NCBI GenBank assembly: GCA_017479705.1
Contig: JAFVCA010000005.1
Span: 1 to 64,000 of the forward strand
DNA from: Bacteroidales bacterium
GTDB lineage: Bacteria > Bacteroidota > Bacteroidia > Bacteroidales > P3
Reading direction: 5' to 3'
DNA: 64,000 bases
Each line of letters begins with the position of its first letter. Position 1 is the first letter of the stretch. Under the pieces are notes generated by a model. The model was not told the DNA's origin. It made no database searches and was given only the letters and a program-made list of their open reading frames with translations. The translations under genes were made by a program, and so were the position numbers. Below, piece by piece: positions 34,746 through 43,033 of this stretch.

Positions 34746-35510
34746 ATGAGAAGATTATTGTTGCTTATATTGATGACGGTTGCTTGCTGGGGCGTGTCTG
34801 CACAGGTCCCAATGGAGCACCAAACGATTGCCGAGCAGGTGAACGGTGACGATAGTACGTCGACGGGCTTTGTGGCTGATGTGCTGACGTGGTACGATGC
34901 CCACATGAATTACACGACCGTCGGCCTGTTGATGGCTTTGGAGAGTTCGTTCATCCCCTTTCCGTCGGAGGTTGTGGTGCCGCCGGCGGTGTATGTGGCT
35001 TGCAATCCTGAATCGCGCAGCGGTATGGTGGTCTGGCTCATTGTGCTGATAGGCACTTTGGGAGCCTTGGTGGGTGCATACATCAACTATTTCCTGTCGC
35101 GCTGGTTGGGTAGGCCCATTGTTTATGCTTTTGCCGAGTGCCGTGTGGGACGGCTGTTGGGGCTGTCGAAGGAGAAGGTTCAGCGTGCGGAGACATATTT
35201 CAACGACCATGGGAATCTCTCCACGCTGGTGGGGCGTTTGATTCCGGTCATCCGCCAGCTGATTTCTATCCCGGCAGGCCTCTCGAAGATGAATCTGGGC
35301 ATGTTTACACTCTTCACTTTTATCGGTGCAGGGGTGTGGAACACACTGCTGGCGGTCTTGGGATGGTTGGCTTATCAGGCTGCCGACCCGTCGGTGATTG
35401 TGAAGTATAGTCATCAACTTTCGATAGGCATAGTGGTGCTGCTGGCTGTGGTGGTGGTTTTTGTGGTGTTGAGAGCGCTGCGCCGAAAGAAATTGAAAAG
35501 TGAAAATTGA
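34746..35510 (+). CDS. DedA-family membrane protein
   Basis: This 254-residue protein has the DedA/SNARE-associated core: ALESSFIPFPSEVVVPPA (re-entrant loop with the acidic and proline residues), GALVGAYINYFLSRWLGRP, then LVGRLIPVIRQLISIPAGLSKM with the conserved arginines. DedA proteins are thought to flip undecaprenyl phosphate or phospholipids and use the proton gradient. Unusual here is a signal-peptide-like N-terminus (MRRLLLLILMTVACWGVSAQ) followed by a 30-residue polar stretch before the core. The last residues (KLKSEN) are encoded by the dispersed AATTGAAAAGTGAAAATTGA repeat. Repeat-derived bases also lie just before the ATG. Confidence 0.88.
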   Translation: MRRLLLLILMTVACWGVSAQVPMEHQTIAEQVNGDDSTSTGFVADVLTWYDAHMNYTTVGLLMALESSFIPFPSEVVVPPAVYVACNPESRSGMVVWLIVLIGTLGALVGAYINYFLSRWLGRPIVYAFAECRVGRLLGLSKEKVQRAETYFNDHGNLSTLVGRLIPVIRQLISIPAGLSKMNLGMFTLFTFIGAGVWNTLLAVLGWLAYQAADPSVIVKYSHQLSIGIVVLLAVVVVFVVLRALRRKKLKSEN

Positions 35511-35635
35511 AAGCGGCGCACCGCCGCGGGTAATAAAACTCACACATTAACACATTCAGAAAATTGAAAAGTGAAAATTGAAACGACTCACACATTAACA
35601 CATTCAAGCATTAACACATTAACACATTCATTAAG
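35489..35635 (+). repeat. Cluster of composite intergenic repeats after the DedA gene
   Basis: Two copies of AATTGAAAAGTGAAAATTGA (from about 35490 and 35562), a hairpin GCGGCG-CAC-CGCCGC (35513-35527), and several ACACATTAACACATTC units up to the ATG at 35636. The first copy contributes the DedA stop codon (35508-35510). Confidence 0.85.
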
Positions 35636-35791
35636 ATGGATGAGATGGACCAGAAGATAGCGTGGGCGCGATTGTTTATGCGCAAGGACAGGCCTCTGCC
35701 CAAACCGGGGTGCAGCTGGGCATTTTTTATCTTCCTCGGGCTGCTCACGGTGGGCTTGATAGTGATGTATCTGTTGTATAAAGGAGATTGA
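35636..35791 (+). CDS. 51-residue single-helix membrane microprotein
   Basis: ATG 35636 to TGA 35789-35791. The start reads MDEMDQKIAWARLFMRKDRP: an amphipathic, charged N-terminus of about 24 residues containing MRKDRPLPKPG. A hydrophobic helix follows (WAFFIFLGLLTVGLIVMYLL, residues 28-47), ending YKGD. The helix, positive-inside charge pattern and clean ATG directly after the repeat support a real gene. I know no family. It lies between the DedA gene and sufS and might be a partner of either or of neither. Confidence 0.6.
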   Translation: MDEMDQKIAWARLFMRKDRPLPKPGCSWAFFIFLGLLTVGLIVMYLLYKGD

Positions 35792-35812
35792 AGAAATTGA
35801 AATACGACTCAA

Positions 35813-35867
35813 AAAATTAAAATTAATACCTGCGGAGGTTCTCCGCTCACGAATTAACACACTCAAA
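35813..35867 (+). repeat. Composite intergenic repeat before sufS
   Basis: AATTAAAATTAATACC, hairpin GCGGAG-GTT-CTCCGC (35832-35846) and TCACGAATTAACACACTC up to 4 bp before the sufS ATG; almost identical to the copy before ruvA (25580-25626). Confidence 0.85.
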
Positions 35868-37061
35868 ATGGATTTTCCTATTCTCGATACTAAGGTTTAT
35901 AATCACCAGCTTGTCTATTTGGACAATGCAGCCACGACTCAGAAGCCGCGCCAGGTGATTGATGTCTTGACAGGGTATTACCTCACGTTGAACAGCAATA
36001 TCCACCGTGGAGCGCACTATCTGGCTGCTCAGGCCACGGAGCGTTATGAGAAGGTGCGCACGCAGGTGCAGCAGTTTATCAATGCCCGTAGCCGAAGCGA
36101 AATTGTCTTTACACGCGGCACCACGGAGAGCATCAATCTGGTGGCGTCGTCGTTTGGCCGGGCTTTCCTGCATGCGGGCGACGAGGTGATTGTCTCCGGC
36201 ATGGAGCACCATTCCAACATCGTGCCGTGGCAGTTGGCGTGTGAGTTGGCAGGGGCAAGGCTGAGGGTGATTCCCTTCAGCGACGAGGGGGTGCTGGACA
36301 TGGAGGCTTACGCCAAGCTGTTCAATGAGCACACCAAGATGGTCGCCTGCACACATGTGTCAAACACACTGGGGACGGTGAACCCGGTGCAGAAGGTTGT
36401 GGAGATGGCGCACAGCCATGGTGTGCCAGTATTGATAGATGGCGCACAGGCTGTGGCACACATGCCGGTGGATGTACAGCAGATAGGGTGCGACTTCTAC
36501 TGCTTTTCCGGCCACAAGATGTATGCCCCAATGGGAGTAGGAGTCATGTACGGGCGCGAGGAGTTGCTGTCGCAGCTGCCACCGTACCAGGGAGGTGGCG
36601 AGATGATTAAGGATGTGACATTTGAAAAGACCACTTATAATGAACTTCCATTCCGTTTTGAGGCGGGGACACCGTCGGTGGGCGATGTGTTGGGGCTGGG
36701 TGCTGCGATAGACTTCATGCAGCAGGAGGGCATTGGGAACATTGGTCGCCACGAGGAGGGCCTGATGCACTATGCCACAGAACGGTTGATGGCAGTGCCA
36801 GGCATGCGCCTGTTTGGCACGGCACCGCACAAAGCGGGAGTGATTTCATTCCTGCTGGGCGAGGCGCACCCCTACGACGTGGGCACGCTGCTGGATAAAC
36901 TGGGCGTGGCGGTGCGAACAGGGCACCATTGTACACAGCCCATCATGGACCGCTACGGCATTCCCGGCACAGTGCGAGCCAGCTTTGCCTGCTACACCAC
37001 GCGCGAGGATGTCGATGCCCTGGTCGACGCCCTGATCCGCATAGCCCCGATGCTGATGTAA
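35868..37061 (+). CDS. sufS: Cysteine desulfurase, SufS type
   Basis: This 397-residue PLP enzyme takes sulfur from cysteine for iron-sulfur cluster assembly. Landmarks: YLDNAATTQKP, NIHRGAHYLA (the group II HRG...), EHHSNIVPW, the PLP lysine Lys217 in FSGHKMYAPMG, and the persulfide cysteine Cys355 in VRTGHHCTQPIMDR, characteristic of group II desulfurases. Length and motifs match SufS. No other suf genes are in the window on either side (DedA/microprotein upstream, recN downstream), unlike the usual sufBCDS cluster. Confidence 0.94.
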   Translation: MDFPILDTKVYNHQLVYLDNAATTQKPRQVIDVLTGYYLTLNSNIHRGAHYLAAQATERYEKVRTQVQQFINARSRSEIVFTRGTTESINLVASSFGRAFLHAGDEVIVSGMEHHSNIVPWQLACELAGARLRVIPFSDEGVLDMEAYAKLFNEHTKMVACTHVSNTLGTVNPVQKVVEMAHSHGVPVLIDGAQAVAHMPVDVQQIGCDFYCFSGHKMYAPMGVGVMYGREELLSQLPPYQGGGEMIKDVTFEKTTYNELPFRFEAGTPSVGDVLGLGAAIDFMQQEGIGNIGRHEEGLMHYATERLMAVPGMRLFGTAPHKAGVISFLLGEAHPYDVGTLLDKLGVAVRTGHHCTQPIMDRYGIPGTVRASFACYTTREDVDALVDALIRIAPMLM

Positions 37062-37094
37062 AATATGTTTTGAGTAATTTACACATTAACGAAT

Positions 37095-38753
37095 ATGCTG
37101 AGAACGCTTCATGTTGAGAATTATGCACTGATACGCGAGACGGACATCTCGTTTGCCGAGGGCTTTGTGGTCATCACGGGCGAGACGGGGGCGGGCAAGT
37201 CCATCCTGCTGGGAGCCTTGGGCCTTTTGCTGGGGCAGCGTGCAGACACGCAGGTGCTGTCCGACAAAGAGCGCAAGTGCGTGGTGGAGGCTGCGTTCGA
37301 TATTGCTGAACTTGGGTTGGAACCGCTCTTTGCCCGCTATGATGCCGATTATGACGACATGCTCATCCTGCGCCGCGAGATTCTTCCCTCCGCCAAGAGC
37401 CGCGCTTTTGTCAACGATTCTCCCGCCAACCTACAGTTCCTCAAAGAGCTTGGCCCCCATATCCTGGACATCCACTCTCAATACCAGACGCTCACGCTCA
37501 CCGAGAGCACTTTCCAGACGCAGCTGTTGGACTCTTTTGCCAGCTCCTCGCCGCTGCCGGAGTATCAACAACTTTACCGCTCCTATTCATCTTTGAAACA
37601 CGAGCTGGAACAACTCACCGCCCGCGACACGGAGAATAACAAAGTGCGCGACTATAATCTCTTCCTTTACGACGAGCTCAACGCGGCCCATCTGCAAGAA
37701 GAAGAACAGCAGGAGCTGGAGGAAGAAGCCCGCTTGCTGGAACATGCCGAGGGCATCAAGGAGGCTTTGGGCACAGTGGCGAACCTCTGCGACGGGCAGG
37801 AAGGCGACGGGGCCGTAGCCCGCCTCTCGGCCTCGCGCTCGGCGCTGTCGCATGTGGCTTCGTTCCACGAGGGCATAGAATCGCTTTACCAGCGTTTGGA
37901 CTCGTGCCTTATCGAAATGCAGGATATACTGTCCGAGGTGGCCTCGCTCGACGACAAGATACAATACTCCGCCGAGCGGCAAGCCGCTGTGGCCGAACGG
38001 CTGGACCTTATCTACCGTTTGCAGAAGAAACACGGGGTGGACACCGTGACCGCCCTGTTGGAGATACAATCTCGCTTGGGCGAGCAACTGAAGGATGCCG
38101 AAAACCTCGACGACCTTATCCGCGACAAGATGGAGCAGGTCGACAAGGTCTTTGCGCAGATGCAGCAAGCTGCCGACCGCCTCACCCGGAGCCGCTCGGC
38201 GGCTGCCACCCTCCTCGAAAGCCAGCTGCTCCCTGTGCTTGCCACCCTCGGCATGGCCTCGGCTCGCATAGTGGCCGACATCGCTCCCGCTGCCGACTAT
38301 GGCCCCATGGGTCACGACAATGTGCGGCTGCTTTTCAACGCCAACCAAGGCGGAACCCCGCGCCCGGTGGCCGATGTGGCCTCTGGCGGTGAGTTGGCGC
38401 GCCTCATGCTTGCCATCAAGTCGGTGGTGACGCAGCGCAGCCTCCTGCCCACCATCATTTTCGACGAGATTGACAGCGGCGTGTCAGGCGACATCTCTGT
38501 TGCTGTGGGCGACATCATGCGCCGCATGGCCGACCACATGCAGGTTATAGCCATTTCGCATCTGCCCCAGATAGCTGCCAAGGCAACCCAGCACCTCAAA
38601 GTGGCCAAGGCCCTTGAGGGCGAGAACACCATCTCCCGCATCCGCCAGCTCTCGGCGGACGAGCGTGCGACCGAGATTGCCATCATGCTCTCCTCCAATC
38701 CTCCCACAGATGCAGCCCTCCAGACCGCTCGCGAGTTGATGCAGACAACCTGA
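37095..38753 (+). CDS. recN: DNA repair protein RecN
   Basis: This 552-residue SMC-like ATPase takes part in recombinational repair of double-strand breaks. Walker A GETGAGKS is at 29-36, with the typical start LHVENYALIRETDISFAEG. It is followed by HILDIHSQYQTLTL (the Q-loop region), a long coiled coil (about 180-370), then the ABC signature ASGGELARLMLAIKSV and Walker B LPTIIFDEIDSGVSGDIS, ending with ISHLPQIAAKATQHL. All key residues are present. The ATG is preceded by a short AACACATTAACG repeat. Confidence 0.96.
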   Translation: MLRTLHVENYALIRETDISFAEGFVVITGETGAGKSILLGALGLLLGQRADTQVLSDKERKCVVEAAFDIAELGLEPLFARYDADYDDMLILRREILPSAKSRAFVNDSPANLQFLKELGPHILDIHSQYQTLTLTESTFQTQLLDSFASSSPLPEYQQLYRSYSSLKHELEQLTARDTENNKVRDYNLFLYDELNAAHLQEEEQQELEEEARLLEHAEGIKEALGTVANLCDGQEGDGAVARLSASRSALSHVASFHEGIESLYQRLDSCLIEMQDILSEVASLDDKIQYSAERQAAVAERLDLIYRLQKKHGVDTVTALLEIQSRLGEQLKDAENLDDLIRDKMEQVDKVFAQMQQAADRLTRSRSAAATLLESQLLPVLATLGMASARIVADIAPAADYGPMGHDNVRLLFNANQGGTPRPVADVASGGELARLMLAIKSVVTQRSLLPTIIFDEIDSGVSGDISVAVGDIMRRMADHMQVIAISHLPQIAAKATQHLKVAKALEGENTISRIRQLSADERATEIAIMLSSNPPTDAALQTARELMQTT

Positions 38754-38848
38754 GAAATTAAAAATTAATAATTAAAAATTAATAATTAGGAACATTCCCA
38801 CATTCAAAATAGACTCACACATTAACACATTCCCACATTCAAAAAATC
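38754..38848 (+). repeat. AT-rich and AACACATTC intergenic repeats before the M23 gene
   Basis: AATTAAAAATTAATAATT is repeated twice, followed by CACATTCAAAATAGACTC and two ACATTCCCACATTC-like units ending 8 bp before the ATG at 38849. No hairpin module in this copy. Confidence 0.8.
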
Positions 38849-40615
38849 ATGCTCATGCCTACCATACGCATTTTCCTGCTCCTCGCCATTGCGCTATACA
38901 ACATGACGGCCTCGGCTCAGTCGCTGCAGCCTCCCAAGTTAGACAATCCGCTCCATCTGGACCCTGCTCCTTCCGGCACTTTTGCCGAAATACGCACCAA
39001 CCACTTCCACAGCGGTATCGACCTCCGCATCGGGGGCGACGACGGTGTGGGCACACCCGTCTATTCCCCGGCCGACGGCTATGTGTCGCGCATCCGCATC
39101 TCCGCCTACGACGGAGGCAAGATGCTCTACATCAACCATGCCGGCAATATCACCACCGTCTATCTGCACCTTGACGGCTACCACGGCGCTATAGCCACAT
39201 ACGTGCGCCGACTGCAGGCTGCGGGGCAATGCTACACGTTAGACACCACCGTGGCCGAGGGACAGTTGCCCGTCAAGCGGGGCCAGCTCATAGCCTATGC
39301 CGGCAACAGTGGCATGAGCGGCGGTCCGCACCTCCACTACGAGGTTCGCAACACCCGCACCCAGCAAAGCCTCAACCCCCTCAACTACGGTATCACGCTG
39401 GTCGACGTGCAACCACCCACCCTTAAAGGCATCCGGCTGCTGCCCGCCGACAAAAAGAGCCGCATCAACAGCGGCAAAGCCCCCTATCAGGTAGACCTCA
39501 GCCAAAAAGCCTCCCGCATGGGCACTGCCCTCAACCCCATCTCCGTCCTCGGCCGCTTCTATATCGGGGTCTGCGCCTCCGACCAGTCCGAAGGCTCCAC
39601 GCAGAACAACGGCTACGAGCGCATAGACATCTGGGTCGACGGGCGCCCATTTTTCCAATACAAGATGGACATCATCACCTATTCCGACACCCGTGCCATC
39701 AATGCCCAGCTCGACTATGAGTATTACCTCGCCACACGTAAACCCTACATCCTCACCCGCCGCTTGGAGGGCGACCCCGTGCGCCCCGCACGCACCTTTG
39801 GCGACGGCAGCGTCGGCTTCATTGCCACCGACACCTCCCTGCACCGCATCACCGTTGCCGTCTCCGACTTCAACGGCAACCGTACTGCCCGCTCCTTCTA
39901 TGTGCGCAACAGCTTGGAGACATTGGTCCCCATGCACGAGATTCCGGAACACCCGTCCTACCACCTCTTCTCCGACAGCATCACCATCCGCTGGCCATTC
40001 AGTGTCAGCCGGGGCGACTACCAGATTGACATGCCCGCGGGCATGGTCTACTACAACGACCTCATGCTCCATGGCATCTACAACGACCGCCGCTACATCT
40101 CACCCGTCTACACCGTCAAACCCTGGCGCAGCCCCTATCCGCCGCACCGCACCTGGCAGCTCCGTGTGCCGTTGGTTGTAGGCTACGAGCCGGAACAACT
40201 GGTGATCTGCTCCCTCAAAAACGACAAACTCTCCGCGCTCCCCACCCGCGTCATAGAGCGCAAGGTGGAGGGCAAACCCGGCCGATGGCTCGAAGCCGAC
40301 GCGCGCGTCTTCGGCACCTTCGTGGTGGCTAACGATGTCACGCCGCCCACCATCAAACCTCTCAACTTCAAGCCGGGCGGCAAAGTCTCTGCCCGTGTCT
40401 TGCGCATGAAGATGACCGACGACCTCTCCGGCGTGCGCGAATACCGCTGCTTCATCAACGGTGAGTGGGTGCTGGCCGAGTTCGACGGCAAATACTCCCT
40501 CCTCACCATCGACCTCAACCAGGTCGACAAATCCGTCACCAGTCTCGACCTCCGCCTCTTCCTCACCGACTGCTGCGGCAACGAGTCGGAACTCTCCTAT
40601 CAACTGAGAAGGTAG
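38849..40615 (+). CDS. M23-family peptidoglycan endopeptidase
   Basis: This 588-residue protein has a signal peptide (to ASAQ, residue 24) and an N-terminal LytM/M23 domain with zinc ligands His54 and Asp58 (NHFHSGIDLRIGG) and the H-x-H pair His161/His163 (GGPHLHYEVRN), all intact. The remaining 400 residues form several beta-sandwich domains (DVTPPTIKPLNFKPGGKVSA, KMTDDLSGVREYRCFING). It probably trims peptidoglycan cross-links at the envelope. Bacteroidota commonly have this two-part form. Followed by a strong terminator. Confidence 0.9.
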   Translation: MLMPTIRIFLLLAIALYNMTASAQSLQPPKLDNPLHLDPAPSGTFAEIRTNHFHSGIDLRIGGDDGVGTPVYSPADGYVSRIRISAYDGGKMLYINHAGNITTVYLHLDGYHGAIATYVRRLQAAGQCYTLDTTVAEGQLPVKRGQLIAYAGNSGMSGGPHLHYEVRNTRTQQSLNPLNYGITLVDVQPPTLKGIRLLPADKKSRINSGKAPYQVDLSQKASRMGTALNPISVLGRFYIGVCASDQSEGSTQNNGYERIDIWVDGRPFFQYKMDIITYSDTRAINAQLDYEYYLATRKPYILTRRLEGDPVRPARTFGDGSVGFIATDTSLHRITVAVSDFNGNRTARSFYVRNSLETLVPMHEIPEHPSYHLFSDSITIRWPFSVSRGDYQIDMPAGMVYYNDLMLHGIYNDRRYISPVYTVKPWRSPYPPHRTWQLRVPLVVGYEPEQLVICSLKNDKLSALPTRVIERKVEGKPGRWLEADARVFGTFVVANDVTPPTIKPLNFKPGGKVSARVLRMKMTDDLSGVREYRCFINGEWVLAEFDGKYSLLTIDLNQVDKSVTSLDLRLFLTDCCGNESELSYQLRR

Positions 40616-40637
40616 TATTTGACAAATCAAAAAGGTG

Positions 40638-40675
40638 AAAGTGAAATAGATGTGCGTGCGTCTATTTCACTTTTT
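40638..40675. terminator. Bidirectional-looking terminator after the M23 gene
   Basis: GTGAAATAGA (40641-40650) pairs perfectly with TCTATTTCAC (40661-40670); flanking AAA/TTTTT extends the stem and gives a T-run on the + strand and an equivalent one on the - strand. Confidence 0.88.
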
Positions 40676-40828
40676 GCATTCAAGAACTTGGTGTATCTTT
40701 TCAATTAGTAAGAACTCGTAGGTTTCTCTTCCTCCTGCTCTTATTGGAAACCACCAGTCCCAATCACCCTCAAATATGTGGAAACTGTTTGGATTAGCAT
40801 TTGCCTTACAGACTCTTGTGAATACCGT
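40667..40828 (-). pseudogene. Possible C-terminal fragment of a degraded gene
   Basis: On the - strand the frame ending at TGA (complement 40667-40669) is open for 53 codons back to another TGA (complement 40829-40831). It reads FHIFEGDWDWWFPIRAGGRE, then TYEFLLIEKIHQV. The Trp/Gly/Arg-rich, amphipathic text looks like real protein, but there is no start codon or upstream extension. I cannot name the family. The stretch 40832-41072 holds nothing else that I can see. Confidence 0.4.
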
Positions 40829-41072
40829 TCAGGTTTTACCATTCAGGCTGCAAGGCGTTTTTTTGTTGCTTTTCTGTTCGCTGTAGGTTCGCTCTTTGTA
40901 TGATAGTTCTTGCTCGTTTGGCAGATCATTTATCCAATGAAAGAGGAAGAAATATTAGAGAAATGTTAGAGAAGTGAGGAAGAAGGAGCGAAGGAAGGGT
41001 GGGAGAGGAGGCGTGGGTAGACAGCTGTGCGGTGCCGGATGGCAGTTGTGGGTGGGGCAGGAGGGCGGGTGG

Positions 41073-42017
41073 TCATTCGGTCGGCGCCGCTTCGGTTGGT
41101 GCGGTGCTTGGTGTTTGGCGGTGTTTGCTCGTATGTTTGCTGATGAAATAGCCCAGAGCTATGAGGCCAATCAAAAGGGCAAGGAAGATTAGGATGACGA
41201 ATGACAATCCGGCAATGTTTGCAAGTGAGAGGTCTTTGCGGGCATTCTCGACCATCACCGATACCATTATTATAAAGACAATCAAGGAGAAGGCAATGAT
41301 GAAACCTAAGAAGATTCTCCAGATGGTTCCCCACCAGTTGTAGTTGAAAATTTGGTGGTAGGTGACAAGATAGTAGAACGGCAATAGCCAGAATGTCCAC
41401 CCATGGGAAAGGTTGTTAAAAAGGGTGGCGATGAGTATCAGGGTGCTCATGAACAGTTGTATGGTGGCGCTTTCGGGCAGGGAATGGCCGGGACGGCGAG
41501 GGGCAAAGTGGAAGAGGGAGTAGGTGGGTAGGACAAAGAAGGTGGTAATGGTTAGCATACCCCAGGCAGGGTGGACGGATAGCCATTTTATGGCGGTGTA
41601 GAAAAGGGATAGTTCTGAATCGGTGGAGGAGCGTACGATGGGCTGCTCCCATCCCACGAAGTGATTGATGAGCGAGTAGAAGATGGCCACGATGAAGAGC
41701 ATGTTGGCTGGCGAGTAGCTGGCGCGGCGGTGGCCGTCGAGGTAGTCGCCGATAAAGTAGCCGGGCCGCCAAATGAGGTGCCACAGTGTGTGGGGCAGGG
41801 AGCGGGAGCCGATGCCCCACACGTCCATGATGTTCTGCCCCACCATCCGCCAGGTGATGCGTTTGTCACTGGCTGCCTGCCCGCAAGCGGGGCAGTAGTT
41901 GCCGGTGTAGGTATGGCCGCAGTTGGGGCATTGGTGCTCCTGCAGCCCCATCTGTGGAGGGGTGCTGGGGCGTCGCTGCCAGTCGCGGAATCGGTGGTAT
42001 GCTTCTTTCAGTTTCAT
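41073..42017 (-). CDS. DUF3667 membrane protein with zinc ribbon
   Basis: This 314-residue protein has an N-terminal zinc ribbon with four cysteines (CPNCGHTYTGNYCPACG; Cys30, 33, 42, 45), followed by the conserved TWRMVGQNIMDVWGIGSRSL and PGYFIGDYLDGHRRASYSPANML of DUF3667. About five membrane helices follow (from about 103 to 295), ending in a polar Thr/Pro/Ala/Glu tail. The function of the family is unknown; the ribbon suggests protein or lipid sensing at the membrane. Stands alone on the - strand. Confidence 0.88.
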   Translation of the reverse strand: MKLKEAYHRFRDWQRRPSTPPQMGLQEHQCPNCGHTYTGNYCPACGQAASDKRITWRMVGQNIMDVWGIGSRSLPHTLWHLIWRPGYFIGDYLDGHRRASYSPANMLFIVAIFYSLINHFVGWEQPIVRSSTDSELSLFYTAIKWLSVHPAWGMLTITTFFVLPTYSLFHFAPRRPGHSLPESATIQLFMSTLILIATLFNNLSHGWTFWLLPFYYLVTYHQIFNYNWWGTIWRIFLGFIIAFSLIVFIIMVSVMVENARKDLSLANIAGLSFVILIFLALLIGLIALGYFISKHTSKHRQTPSTAPTEAAPTE

Positions 42018-42182
42018 TGTATACGGGTTTCATAACGTGCAATGCGTGGTTTTATTGTTTGGAAACAGCATTTCGATGCGTGATTCAAGGATAGAGGGCC
42101 TTGGCAAGGGGTTGGGAGGTGATGGCGGGGTGCTGGGCAGTTGTTAAAATGTTATAATGTTAGGGGTTTGTTGGAACAAAAT

Positions 42183-42213
42183 TTTGTGGAATAAAAAAAT
42201 AGTTGTATCTTTG
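42183..42213 (+). promoter_or_regulatory. Promoter of rplU-rpmA
   Basis: TTTG at 42183-42186, a 19-bp spacer and TATCTTTG at 42206-42213. The leader to the ATG (42283) is about 60 nt. A fine example of the primary Bacteroidota promoter. Confidence 0.85.
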
Positions 42214-42282
42214 CAGTCTGTTTTGTGGGAGTGAATAACTTCCGAATGTGCAATAAATCAATTAATAAACAAAAATAAGACA

Positions 42283-42591
42283 ATGTACGCAATCGTAGAA
42301 ATCGCAGGAAAGCAATTCAAGGTCGCACAAGATCAGAAGATTTTCGTCAACCGTCTTCAGAACGAGGAGGGCAGCGAGGTTTCTTTTGACACCGTGATGC
42401 TTAAAGACAATGACGGCAACGTTCAGGTTGGACAACCCTACATCGCCGGCGCAAACGTAAAGGCCACCGTGCTGAAGCACCTGAAGGGTGAGAAGGTGTT
42501 GGTCTTCAAGAAAATCCGCCGCAAGGGCTATCAGAAGATGAACGGCCATCGCGACTATCTGACTCAGATCAAGATTGACAGCATCAACTAA
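42283..42591 (+). CDS. rplU: Ribosomal protein L21
   Basis: This 102-residue large-subunit protein (bL21) begins MYAIVEIAGKQFKVAQDQKI and ends with the conserved KKIRRKGYQKMNGHRDYLTQIKI. The length is standard. It lies 37 bp upstream of rpmA in the usual order, with a strong promoter in front. Confidence 0.98.
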   Translation: MYAIVEIAGKQFKVAQDQKIFVNRLQNEEGSEVSFDTVMLKDNDGNVQVGQPYIAGANVKATVLKHLKGEKVLVFKKIRRKGYQKMNGHRDYLTQIKIDSIN

Positions 42592-42628
42592 TTAACCGTA
42601 TTGTAAAACCTTTTAAAAACAACATATT

Positions 42629-42892
42629 ATGGCTCATAAAAAAGGTGTAGGTAGTTCCAGTAACGGCCGCGAATCCGAAAGCAAACGTTTAGGCGTGAAA
42701 ATTTTTGGTGGTCAGCATTGCATCGCCGGCAACATTATCGTGCGTCAGCGTGGCACCGTCCACAATCCCGGTAACAACGTGGGAATGGGTAGAGACCACA
42801 CTCTCTTCGCCCTGTGCGACGGCACTGTCCAGTTTAAGAAGGGTCGCGAAGACCGTTCATACGTGTCGGTTCTTCCCGATACAGCTGAATAA
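42629..42892 (+). CDS. rpmA: Ribosomal protein L27
   Basis: This 87-residue large-subunit protein (bL27) begins [20 protein letters not shown], directly at the mature form with no cleavable extension, and contains [27 protein letters not shown]-type core residues in order. Its N-terminus reaches the peptidyl-transferase centre. The operon ends at the terminator 42928-42959. Confidence 0.98.
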   Translation: MAHKKGVGSSSNGRESESKRLGVKIFGGQHCIAGNIIVRQRGTVHNPGNNVGMGRDHTLFALCDGTVQFKKGREDRSYVSVLPDTAE

Positions 42893-42927
42893 GGACTTTT
42901 TTACAAGTTGATTAAATACTGGTTTTG

Positions 42928-42959
42928 AGAGGGCGCGCTGAGAAGCGTGCCCTCTTTTT
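42928..42959 (+). terminator. Terminator of rplU-rpmA
   Basis: AGAGGGCGCGC (42928-42938) pairs with GCGTGCCCTCT (42945-42955) with one G-T wobble, followed by a T-run. Confidence 0.88.
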
Positions 42960-43033
42960 CTGTGTATTGCGAGGGGAATGCCAATTTTTTGGAGGGCGGT
43001 GCAATAGGATGGCGTTTTCGCCGTTATGGAGGT

